Origin: CAYMJK01 sp043101635
GTDB lineage: Bacteria; Planctomycetota; Phycisphaerae; Phycisphaerales; UBA1924
Length of the DNA stretch: 11,549 nt
Direction: 5' to 3'
Assembly (NCBI GenBank): GCA_043101635.1
Contig: JBICIE010000179.1
Span: 1-11,549 of the forward strand
Shown here: positions 1-6,696 of the stretch, piece by piece
How the letters are laid out: the number at the start of each line of letters is the position of its first letter
How positions within the stretch are numbered: position 1 is the first letter of the stretch
Notes under the pieces: model-generated
Told to the model about the DNA's origin: nothing
What the model saw: only the letters and a program-made list of their open reading frames with translations
The model's database searches: none
Position numbers and translations under genes: made by a program

Positions 1-2148
1 GTGGTGTGGATCGATCCTGAGGATCCGCGGCACCTGTGGGTGGGGTGCGACGGCGGGCTGTACGAGACGTTCAACGCGGGCGACTCGTGGCGGCAGAGCC
101 AGAACCTGCCGGTGACGCAGTTCTACCGGGTGGCGGTGGACAATGACCTGCCGTTTTACAACGTGTACGGGGGCACGCAGGACAACAACACGCTGGGGGG
201 GCCCAGCCGCACGACGGAGAGCCAGGGCATCCTGAATCAGCACTGGTTCATCACCACCGGGGGGGACGGGTTCGAGCCGGCGGTGGACCCGGAGGATCCC
301 GACACGGTGTACAGCCAGTCGCAGTACGGCGGGCTGGTGCGGTACGACCGCAGGAGCGGGCAGACGGTGGACATCCGGCCGCGGGAGGCGCCGGGCGAAG
401 AGCCGTATGTCTTCAACTGGGACTCGCCGCTGATGATCAGCCCGCATTCGCACACGCGGCTGTATTTCGGCGGGGATCGGGTGTTCCGGTCGGATGACCG
501 GGGCAACTCGTGGGAGGTGGTCAGCCCGCGGCTGTCGCGGGGGATCGATCGCAACACGCTGGAGGTGATGGGGAAGATCCAGCCGCCGGAGGCGGTGGAC
601 AAGCACCTGTACACGTCGATCTACGGGAGCGTGGTGGCTCTGAGCGAGTCGCCGCTGGTGGAGGGGCTGCTGTACGCGGGGACGGACGACGGGCTGATTC
701 AGGTGTCGGAGGATGGCGGCGAGACGTGGCGGAAGATCGACGCGTTTGCGGGCGTGCCGCACATGACGTACGTGAGCGACATCGAGGCGTCGCAGCATGA
801 CGCCGACACGGTGTACGCGACGTTCGACAATCACAAGCGGGGGGACTTCGCGTCCTATGCGCTGAAGAGCACGGACCGCGGGGAGACGTGGAGTTCGATC
901 TCGGGGGATCTGCCGGAGCGGCACGTGGTGTATGCGCTGAAGGAGGATCACGTCGACCCGGACCTGCTGTTCGTGGGGACGGAGTTCGCGTGCTTCTGGA
1001 CTCGGACGGGGGGGAAGCAGTGGCATCGGATCGGCGGTCTGCCGCCGATTGCGGTGCGCGATGTCGAGATCCAGCGGCGGGAGGACGATCTGGTGCTGGC
1101 GACATTCGGGCGCGGCTTCTACATTCTGGACGACTACAGCCCGATTCGGGAGGCCAACGACGAACTGCTGGGGGAGGACGCGTACATCTTCGAGTTGAAG
1201 GATGCGCTGCAGTACATTCCGAACACGCGGTATCCGACGTGGTCGCAGGGGGAGACGTACAGCGCGGACAACCCGCCTTTCGGGGCGATCTTCACGGTGC
1301 ACATCAAGGATGTGCCGCAGACGGCGCGGGAGAAGCGGCAGCGCAAGGGCCCGCCGACCGCCGAGACGTATCCGACGATCGACGAGCTTCGGGCGGAGGA
1401 TCTGGAGACGGCGCCGGAGCTGTTCCTGACGATCCGCGATGGCGACGGGGAGATCGTGCGCCGGCTGGATGTCGGGCGGCGCAGAGGGATGCAGCGCATC
1501 TCGTGGGACCTGCGCTGGGCCGGCAGCGGAGGGCGCGGGCGGGGACCGCTGGCGCTGCCGGGGACCTATTCGGCGCAGTTGTCGCAGAACGTGGAGGGGG
1601 TGATCGAGGACATCGGCGAGCCGCGCGAGTTCAACGTGGTGGCACTGGACCGGGCGACGTTCGAGGCGGAGGACCCGGGCGAGGCGCTGGCGTTCCAGCG
1701 CAGGGCGCTGAAGCTGTACAGCGCAGTGCAGGGGACGAGCCGGGCGTTCGGTGAAGTGCGCCAGCGGCACAGCGCGGTGCGGGACCTGATCGCCGGTGAT
1801 CCGGCGGGCGATCTGGCGCTGCTGGAGAGGCTGCATGAGCTGAAGGGGCGGCTGGACGCCCTGAGCATCGAACTGTCGGGAGATTCCAGCGCTGCGCGCC
1901 GGCAGCTTCCGACCTCGCCTTCGATTTCGGAGCGGGCGGGGGCAGCGCTGTTCGATCAGCTCGGCGTGACGAGCGCGCCGACGCAGACGCAGCGGGACCA
2001 GTACGAGTACGCCTCGGAGGCGCTGGGGCCGCTGCTGGATGAACTGCGGGCGATCGACGCGGCGCTGCGCGAGATCGAGGAGGCGCTGCAGGCTGCCGGG
2101 CTGCCATGGACGCCGGGGCGGATTCCGGAGTGGGACGGCGGGGGCTGA
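1..2148 (+). CDS. Secreted Asp-box/VPS10 (sortilin-like) beta-propeller protein, 3' part
   Basis: Open from the first base to TGA at 2146-2148, giving 715 residues. The first codon is GTG, but the text is mid-domain, so the true start lies upstream and no signal peptide can be seen. The visible part begins inside a propeller blade (CDGGLYETFNAGDSW). Asp-box motifs (S-x-D-x-G-x-T-W type) occur near residues 23-30, 164-171, 236-243 and 290-297, with a degenerate one near 334-341. The propeller closes around 367-378 (ATFGRGFYILDD). A linker is followed by a FlgD-like Ig-type segment at about 472-550, with the signature TIRDGDGEIVRRL then ISWDLRW. The rest is a helical tail. Proteins of this build are often annotated as glycosyl hydrolase or VPS10-domain protein. 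They are usually about 1000 residues and exported, and most lack a proven enzyme activity. No catalytic residues are evident here, so binding or scaffolding is as likely as hydrolysis. It is not obviously linked to the oxidase genes. Confidence 0.85.
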   Translation: MVWIDPEDPRHLWVGCDGGLYETFNAGDSWRQSQNLPVTQFYRVAVDNDLPFYNVYGGTQDNNTLGGPSRTTESQGILNQHWFITTGGDGFEPAVDPEDPDTVYSQSQYGGLVRYDRRSGQTVDIRPREAPGEEPYVFNWDSPLMISPHSHTRLYFGGDRVFRSDDRGNSWEVVSPRLSRGIDRNTLEVMGKIQPPEAVDKHLYTSIYGSVVALSESPLVEGLLYAGTDDGLIQVSEDGGETWRKIDAFAGVPHMTYVSDIEASQHDADTVYATFDNHKRGDFASYALKSTDRGETWSSISGDLPERHVVYALKEDHVDPDLLFVGTEFACFWTRTGGKQWHRIGGLPPIAVRDVEIQRREDDLVLATFGRGFYILDDYSPIREANDELLGEDAYIFELKDALQYIPNTRYPTWSQGETYSADNPPFGAIFTVHIKDVPQTAREKRQRKGPPTAETYPTIDELRAEDLETAPELFLTIRDGDGEIVRRLDVGRRRGMQRISWDLRWAGSGGRGRGPLALPGTYSAQLSQNVEGVIEDIGEPREFNVVALDRATFEAEDPGEALAFQRRALKLYSAVQGTSRAFGEVRQRHSAVRDLIAGDPAGDLALLERLHELKGRLDALSIELSGDSSAARRQLPTSPSISERAGAALFDQLGVTSAPTQTQRDQYEYASEALGPLLDELRAIDAALREIEEALQAAGLPWTPGRIPEWDGGG

Positions 2149-2287
2149 GACCGGGATGAAGGGCGCGCAGCGGTTTGGGCGGATCGGCCGGTTCCGGTAA
2201 CGTGGTTGCGCGCGGTGCAGGCTGCCTTTGGTCGCGGGGCGGCGGGTAGGAGCGGGAGAAGCGGGCGTTCTGCGGCGCCGATGAGGC

Positions 2288-2304
2288 TGGCAGGAGGCCT
2301 GCCA
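2288..2304 (+). promoter_or_regulatory. Hairpin enclosing the ribosome binding site of the lipoprotein gene
   Basis: A perfect 7-bp inverted repeat, TGGCAGG / CCTGCCA, with an AGG loop ends on the A of the start codon at 2304. The strong Shine-Dalgarno AGGAGG (2292-2297, 6 nt before ATG) lies half in the stem and half in the loop. The SD supports the chosen start. The hairpin could dampen initiation, but short dyads arise easily at this GC content. Confidence 0.4.
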
Positions 2305-3014
2305 TGCTGAATCTGCGGGAGTTGGTGGTGTCGGTGGTCGCCTGCGCGTGCCTGCTGGGGTGCAGCGGGAAGCGGGTGCTGGTGCTCGTTCCGCCGGATG
2401 TGGACCTGTCCCGCTACGGGGCGGTGGGGGTGGTGGAGTTCTCGGGCGACGATCCGGCCCTGCGGGCCAGCGCGACCGAGCGGTTCCGCGAGGCGGTGCT
2501 GGAGGCGCAGCCGGGGGTGCGTCTGGTGGATGTGGATGCCGAGGCGCTCGGCGCGGTCGGGCGCCTGGACCCGGAGGTGGTGCGGTCGCTTGCCGCACGC
2601 TTCGGCGTGGACGCCGTGTTCGTGGGCGCCGTGGACATCTCGGAGGTCAAGCCGCGGGTGGATCTGTCGTCTTCGCTGCTGAAGGTGCGGGCGAGCGCCG
2701 AGGCGCATGGGGAACTGAGCGCGCGCCTGCTCGAGACGGGGAGCGGGGCGACGGTGTGGAGCCGGTCGGGGCGGGACAAGACGTCGGTTGCGCACCTGCG
2801 GGCGCGTTCGGACGGGTCGGGGCAGTTCGGGATCAGCGATCCGGGGGAGAAGTACGCGGAGATGATGCGCGGGCTGACGGCGCAGGTCGCCGGGCCGCTG
2901 TACCCGCAGTACGTGCGCCGGCGGGCCGAGGATGTGCCGCCGCACTATGTCGTGACCTACCCCGACGGCGTGGAGGTCTGGGCGCCGCCGGCGGCGGTGA
3001 CCGAGGTTCCGTAA
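2304..3014 (+). CDS. Small lipoprotein, CsgG/LpoB-like character, function unknown
   Basis: The protein has 236 residues, with ATG preceded by AGGAGG at a 6-nt distance and TAA at 3012-3014. A short hydrophobic leader ends in a lipobox, L17-L18-G19-C20, so Cys20 should be lipidated. Ser at +2 fits outer-membrane sorting if E. coli-like Lol rules apply. The mature part alternates beta strands and helices. Residues 39-46 (GAVGVVEF) open a family-like strand, 97-110 (ARFGVDAVFVGAVD) resemble the 'cell finds itself a gene product to be measured' strand of CsgG/LpoB/TolB-N folds, and 138-153 (LSARLLETGSGATVWS) resemble the 'L-x-D-x-x-T-G-x-x-x-W' strand of these proteins. This is resemblance by eye, not a family assignment. 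A basic, Gly/Ser-rich stretch lies at about 155-180. The gene is convergent with the B12-binding gene (43-bp gap) and follows the propeller gene after 155 bp, so it may be monocistronic. A role in envelope assembly is only a guess. Confidence 0.8.
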   Translation: MLNLRELVVSVVACACLLGCSGKRVLVLVPPDVDLSRYGAVGVVEFSGDDPALRASATERFREAVLEAQPGVRLVDVDAEALGAVGRLDPEVVRSLAARFGVDAVFVGAVDISEVKPRVDLSSSLLKVRASAEAHGELSARLLETGSGATVWSRSGRDKTSVAHLRARSDGSGQFGISDPGEKYAEMMRGLTAQVAGPLYPQYVRRRAEDVPPHYVVTYPDGVEVWAPPAAVTEVP

Positions 3015-3057
3015 AGGCAGGCGCGATCGGACGGCCGGGCGCCGCGGCGAGACGGGA

Positions 3058-4098
3058 TCAGGTGGCCGCGAGGGTGACGGCTTCGCGGGCCGAGCGGGCG
3101 CAGGCGTCGGCGCCGACCCACTGGGTCAGTTCGGGCGCTGCGCTGAAGGCGGGACCGCCGACGATCGCCCGCAGTGGGCCGTCGGCGGTGCGGGCCGCTT
3201 CAATGGCGCTGCGGACTCGCGGCGCCTGGATGGCCATGGTGGCGGAGATGGCGATCAGGGCGGGGCTGAAGTCCAGCACGGCCCGGCGCCATTCCCCGGC
3301 GGGGACATTGGCGCCGAGGCATATGACGCGCCAGCCGGCGACCTCGAGCAGGTCGCTGACGGCCCGCACCCCCAGATCGTGCAGGTCACCCTCCACGGCG
3401 CCGACGATGACGGCTTCGCTGCGCCGGGCGCCGCGGGGAGCGGCGTGGGAGAGCACCGCCATGCAGCTCCGGGTGGCGTCGGTGACGGCGTGCTCCTCGG
3501 CGACGCTGGCCTCTCCGAGGTGCCACATGGCGCCGATCTCGACCTCGGCGGGCAGCAGGACGCCCTCGTAGGCGTCCTCCAGGGCAAGGCCGGCGGCGAC
3601 AGCGCGGGTCACGAGGGAGATGGCGGCGCGGCGGTCGCCGTGCAGGGCGACCTCGAGGTACTGCATCGCGAGGCGGCTGTGCTCGTCGCGGGCCGCCAGG
3701 CGCGCCGGCGGGGGCGGGGCGCTGCTGAGCGCCTCGCGGGCGGCCTCGATCAGGGGCGCCGGCGTCCCGGCGTGGGGTTCGGGCAGGCCCTCCCGGAGGG
3801 CGGCGTCGAGGGCCTGGAGGCTGGCGTCGAGGTCGGCGGTCGGGACCTTGCGGGCCTCGAAGGCGCGGGCGGACCAGAGCACATCGGCGGCGAAGGCCCG
3901 CGGGGAGCCGACCTCGATGGCGGCGGCAAGCTCCAGGGTGCGCTGGGTGAGGGCGTCATGCCAGTTGGCGAAGGCGGCGCGGCCGAAGCGGGCCGCGCTG
4001 TCGGGGCTTCGCTCCAGCAGCAACTCGGTGGCGCGGGCGGCATAGGCCCGGGCGCTGGCCCGGAGAAGCTGCGCGACAAATGGCGCGTTGCTGGTCAT
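3058..4098 (-). CDS. Cobalamin-binding protein with CarH-type Wx9EH light-sensor motif, no DNA-binding domain recognised
   Basis: The protein has 346 residues, start CAT(rev) at 4096-4098 and stop at 3058-3060. Residues about 140-215 form a helical cap domain holding W192 and E202-H203, exactly the Wx9EH spacing. In CarH-type photoreceptors these residues contact the upper face of adenosylcobalamin. Residues about 228-346 form a Rossmann-like B12-binding domain with D238-x-H240-x-x-G243, where His240 is the expected lower axial ligand, followed by SATM (285-288) and VGGPAFS (313-319). The N-terminal 130 residues are helical (WHDAL at 46-50; WSARAFEARKVPTADL at 75-90), with no MerR or other HTH that I can recognise. 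A Pro-rich linker (about 127-132) separates it. No membrane segment or signal peptide is seen, so it should be cytoplasmic. It is divergent from the cbb3 operon. Alternatives are a corrinoid protein of a methyltransferase system, or an AerR-like antirepressor. The Wx9EH motif favours a sensor, and no methyltransferase gene is nearby. Confidence 0.85.
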   Translation of the reverse strand: MTSNAPFVAQLLRASARAYAARATELLLERSPDSAARFGRAAFANWHDALTQRTLELAAAIEVGSPRAFAADVLWSARAFEARKVPTADLDASLQALDAALREGLPEPHAGTPAPLIEAAREALSSAPPPPARLAARDEHSRLAMQYLEVALHGDRRAAISLVTRAVAAGLALEDAYEGVLLPAEVEIGAMWHLGEASVAEEHAVTDATRSCMAVLSHAAPRGARRSEAVIVGAVEGDLHDLGVRAVSDLLEVAGWRVICLGANVPAGEWRRAVLDFSPALIAISATMAIQAPRVRSAIEAARTADGPLRAIVGGPAFSAAPELTQWVGADACARSAREAVTLAAT

Positions 4099-4120
4099 GC
4101 GCTAGGGGGATCCTAGCGCA
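4098..4120 (-). promoter_or_regulatory. Perfect 9-bp inverted repeat abutting the start of the B12-binding gene
   Basis: Arms TGCGCTAGG (4098-4106) and CCTAGCGCA (4112-4120) are perfectly complementary around the 5-bp spacer GGGAT. The repeat ends on the A of the minus-strand start codon and covers the place where a Shine-Dalgarno should be. The only SD-like string (AGGA) is inside it, 12 nt from the ATG. It could be an operator for a dimeric regulator, including autoregulation, or an mRNA hairpin hiding the start. There is no T-run, so a terminator is unlikely. Confidence 0.5.
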
Positions 4121-4135
4121 GCGGCCGGGGGCTCC

Positions 4136-4157
4136 GGGCGGGCCGGGCGGGGGCGGG
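4136..4157 (+). other. Putative G-quadruplex motif in the divergent intergenic region
   Basis: Five G-runs are separated by 1-2 nt: GGG 4136-4138, GGG 4140-4142, GGG 4145-4147, GGGGG 4149-4153 and GGG 4155-4157. This satisfies the usual G3+N1-7 rule with very short loops, the most stable class. It sits 38-59 bp upstream of the B12-gene start, on that gene's template strand. High background GC makes chance occurrence plausible. Confidence 0.4.
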
Positions 4158-4265
4158 CCCCTGGAAGCGGGTCAGTGGGCTCGGCTGCGCGCGGGGCGGG
4201 GGCTACTGTTGCCGCGCCGGTCCGGCGGGTTTGGGCGGTTTTTCCGGTCTGGCGGGGCGGCGACG

Positions 4266-4297
4266 TTGACGGCACGCAAATAGCCGATATAGATATC
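4266..4297 (+). promoter_or_regulatory. Candidate sigma70-type promoter for the cbb3 operon, with AT-rich palindrome
   Basis: TTGACG (4266-4271) and TATAGA (4288-4293) are separated by 16 bp and lie about 70 bp before the ccoNO start, in the only AT-rich island of the intergenic region (about 4277-4305). The -10 region overlaps an inverted repeat, GATAT-AG-ATATC (4286-4297), which could bind a dimeric regulator or act as a -10 element in both directions. TTGAC-N4-CGCAA (4266-4279) is a poor match to an FNR/ANR box (TTGAT-N4-ATCAA), so oxygen control through Fnr is not well supported. Planctomycete promoters are poorly known, which limits confidence. Confidence 0.35.
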
Positions 4298-4303
4298 CGA
4301 ATA

Positions 4304-4330
4304 TTGCGGTCCGGGCGCTTGCGTCCGGGG
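4304..4330 (+). repeat. Imperfect tandem direct repeat downstream of the candidate promoter
   Basis: TTGCGGTCCGGG (4304-4315) is followed at a 15-bp interval by TTGCGTCCGGGG (4319-4330). The copies differ by one shifted G. The pair sits between the putative -10 and the ccoNO ribosome binding site, a position suitable for a repressor or for leader structure. It is short and may be chance. Confidence 0.3.
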
Positions 4331-4340
4331 TCAAAGGGCG

Positions 4341-4354
4341 GCCGGGATCCCGGC
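4341..4354 (+). promoter_or_regulatory. Perfect 14-bp palindrome just before the ccoNO ribosome binding site
   Basis: GCCGGGATCCCGGC is fully self-complementary and ends directly before the ccoNO Shine-Dalgarno GGGAG (4355-4359). As RNA it could fold with a 5-bp stem and GATC loop; as DNA it could be an operator. It shares GGGATCC with the dyad at the B12-gene start (4107-4113). Confidence 0.4.
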
Positions 4355-4365
4355 GGGAGCGACGG

Positions 4366-6696
4366 ATGGCGCAGGTGGAGTCGATATCGCTGGGTGGCGG
4401 CGGGGCGGACGGGCTGGAGCGATTTACGTATGACGACCGGATCGTCCGGCTGTTCATGCTGGCGACGCTGGTCTGGGGCTTCATCGCGATGCTGGTGGGG
4501 GTGGTGCTGGCGGTGCAGCTGGCGCTGCCGGAGGCGAGCTTCGGGCTGTCGTGGCTGACGTTCGGTCGGCTTCGTCCGCTGCACACCAACGCGGCGATCT
4601 TCGCGTTCGGGGGCAACGCGATCTTCGCGGCGGTGTACTACTCGACGCAGCGGCTGTGCAAGACGCGGATGTTCAGCGATCTGCTGAGTCAACTGCACTT
4701 CTGGGGGTGGCAGGGGATCATCGCCGCGGCGGCGCTGACGCTGCCGCTGGGCATCACGCAGAGCAAGGAGTACGCGGAACTGGAGTGGCCGATCGACCTG
4801 GCCATTGCGGTGGTGTGGGTCGGCTTCTTCGGGGTCAACTTCTTCGGGACCCTGCTGCGGCGGCGCGAGCGGCACATGTATGTGGCGATCTGGTTCTACA
4901 TCGCCACCATCGTGACGGTGGCGCTGCTGCACGTGTTCAACAACCTGTGGATTCCGGTGGGGCTGGTGGAGCTGATCCGGACCGGCGAGGTGTCGAGCGT
5001 CGACAACCTCATGAAGAGCTACCCGATCTACGCGGGCGTGCAGGACGCCTTCATGCAGTGGTGGTACGGGCACAACGCGGTGGCCTTCTTCCTGACGACG
5101 CCGTTCCTGGGGCTGATGTACTACTTCCTGCCCAAGGCGGCGGAGCGGCCGGTGTTCAGCTACCGGCTGAGCATCGTGCACTTCTGGTCGCTGGTGTTCA
5201 TCTACATCTGGGCCGGGCCGCACCACCTGCACTACACGTCGCTGCCGACGTGGGCGAGCAGCCTGGGGATGATCTTCAGCGTGATGCTGTGGATGCCCTC
5301 GTGGGGCGGGATGATCAACGGGCTGCTGACGCTGCGCGGGGCGTGGAACAAGGTGGCGCAGGACCCGATCCTGAAGTTCTTCGTGGTGGGCATCACCTTC
5401 TACGGGATGTCGACGTTCGAAGGGCCGATGCTGAGCGTCAAGAGCGTCAACTCCCTGAGCCACTACACCGACTGGACCATTGCCCATGTGCACGCCGGCA
5501 CGCTGGGCTGGAACGGGTTCATGACCTTCGGCATGATCTACTGGCTGGCGCCGCGGCTGTTCCAGACGCAGCTCTGGAGCGTGCGCCTGGCGTCGACGCA
5601 CTTCTGGACGGGCACGATCGGCATCCTGCTGTACGTGATCTCGATGTACACGGCCGGGGTGACGCAGGGGCTGATGTGGCGGGCCTTCGATCAGAGCGGG
5701 CAGCTTGCGTATCCGGACTTTGTCGAGACGGTGGTGCGCCTGATCCCGTTCTACTGGATCCGGGCCGGCGGCGGCCTGCTCTTCCTGATTGGCGTCGGCA
5801 TGTGCATGTTCAACATCTACATGACCTGGCGCAACCGCCCGCCGAAGTATGATGAGCCGGTGCAGACGGCGCCGCCGCTGCTGCCGGAGTATCAGGATGA
5901 GCCGGCGCCGGCCAGCCGCCTGAGCAACAACATCAACCTCGGGCACGCCGGCGACCGCTTCCTGCAGGGGGCCTGGCACCGCCGGTGGGAGCGGCTGCCG
6001 GTCAAGTTCACGGTGTGGGTGATCATCGCGGTGGTCGTGGCGTCGCTGTTCGAGGCGATCCCGATGTTCCTGATCCGTTCCAACACGCCGAGCATCGCCT
6101 CGGTGCAGCCGTACACGCCGCTGGAGCTGGCGGGACGGGACATCTACGTCTCGGAGGGCTGTTACAACTGCCACTCGCAGATGATCCGGCCGATCTTCGC
6201 GGAGACGGAGCGGTACGGGGAGTACAGCAAGCCGGGCGAGTTCGTCTATGACCATCCGTTCCAGTGGGGCTCGCGGCGCATCGGGCCGGACCTGGCCCGG
6301 GAGGGCGGGCGGCAGTCGCACATGTGGCACCTGCTGCACTTCGAGGACCCGAAGCAGATGACTCCGGGGTCGATCATGCCGCAGTACGGCTTCCTGCTTC
6401 GCAAGCGCATGAACTTCGAGGAGATCCAGGCGCGGGTGAACGCGATGGCGATGCTGGGCGTGCCCTACGGCGAGGCGGTGACCTCGGCGCCGGAGATGGC
6501 CAGGCAGCAGGCGATGGAGATCGCGACGCAGATCATCGAGCAGGTGGGCGGGATCGAGAACATGCCGATCGCGGTGCAGAGCGCCGAGGATCTTTCCGAG
6601 CGCGAGGTGGTGGCGCTGATCGCGTACCTGCAGCGACTGGGCACGGACCTGTTCAGGACGGCGGAGACGGCGCCGACGGAAGGAGGGGGGCAATGA
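4366..6696 (+). CDS. ccoNO: Fused cbb3-type cytochrome c oxidase subunits I and II (CcoN-CcoO)
   Basis: The protein has 776 residues; GGGAG lies 6 nt before the ATG. Residues 1 to about 490 are CcoN, the membrane catalytic subunit that reduces O2. His73 (RPLHTNAAIFAFGGN) is the low-spin haem b ligand; His236 (WWYGHN), His286 and His287 (GPHHLHY) are CuB ligands; Tyr280 is the expected His-Tyr cross-link residue; and His374/His376 (AHVHAG) are haem ligands. The His236-Tyr280-His286-His374 spacing agrees with what I recall for the Pseudomonas stutzeri enzyme. A loop at about 200-216 looks longer than in proteobacteria. A Pro-rich cytoplasmic linker (about 491-540) leads to CcoO: membrane anchor about 547-570, haem c motif C599-Y-N-C602-H603, and likely axial Met671 (SIMPQYG). 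The reading frame is continuous, so this is a true fusion, as reported for some non-proteobacterial lineages. First gene of the operon; its stop overlaps the ccoQ start (ATGA). Confidence 0.97.
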   Translation: MAQVESISLGGGGADGLERFTYDDRIVRLFMLATLVWGFIAMLVGVVLAVQLALPEASFGLSWLTFGRLRPLHTNAAIFAFGGNAIFAAVYYSTQRLCKTRMFSDLLSQLHFWGWQGIIAAAALTLPLGITQSKEYAELEWPIDLAIAVVWVGFFGVNFFGTLLRRRERHMYVAIWFYIATIVTVALLHVFNNLWIPVGLVELIRTGEVSSVDNLMKSYPIYAGVQDAFMQWWYGHNAVAFFLTTPFLGLMYYFLPKAAERPVFSYRLSIVHFWSLVFIYIWAGPHHLHYTSLPTWASSLGMIFSVMLWMPSWGGMINGLLTLRGAWNKVAQDPILKFFVVGITFYGMSTFEGPMLSVKSVNSLSHYTDWTIAHVHAGTLGWNGFMTFGMIYWLAPRLFQTQLWSVRLASTHFWTGTIGILLYVISMYTAGVTQGLMWRAFDQSGQLAYPDFVETVVRLIPFYWIRAGGGLLFLIGVGMCMFNIYMTWRNRPPKYDEPVQTAPPLLPEYQDEPAPASRLSNNINLGHAGDRFLQGAWHRRWERLPVKFTVWVIIAVVVASLFEAIPMFLIRSNTPSIASVQPYTPLELAGRDIYVSEGCYNCHSQMIRPIFAETERYGEYSKPGEFVYDHPFQWGSRRIGPDLAREGGRQSHMWHLLHFEDPKQMTPGSIMPQYGFLLRKRMNFEEIQARVNAMAMLGVPYGEAVTSAPEMARQQAMEIATQIIEQVGGIENMPIAVQSAEDLSEREVVALIAYLQRLGTDLFRTAETAPTEGGGQ

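Noticed and set aside
1..3. GTG at the first base as a true start codon
   Set aside because: The protein begins inside an Asp-box blade, so the frame is cut by the window edge.
2149..2287. Promoter or small gene in the gap after the propeller gene
   Set aside because: No convincing -35/-10 pair and no short frame with an SD were seen; a promoter probably exists but cannot be placed.
3015..3057. Terminator between the convergent lipoprotein and B12 genes
   Set aside because: The 43-bp gap is GC-rich with partial self-complementarity but has no clear stem followed by a T-run in either direction.
2348..3571. 407-residue plus-strand open frame spanning the lipoprotein and the B12 gene
   Set aside because: It crosses two convergent genes with clear signatures, is Gly/Ala/Arg-rich and low in complexity, and has no family-like motifs.
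4121..4200. Possible cobalamin riboswitch in the leader of the B12-binding gene (GCCCACTGAC on the minus strand)
   Set aside because: The resemblance to the GCCACTG core is broken by an extra base, and no B12-box partner or other conserved blocks were found.
4102..6693. 863-residue open frame on the minus strand opposite ccoNO
   Set aside because: Its translation is dominated by His, Arg, Pro and Gln, lacks any domain, and mirrors the third-position G/C bias of ccoNO. It is a shadow of the real gene.
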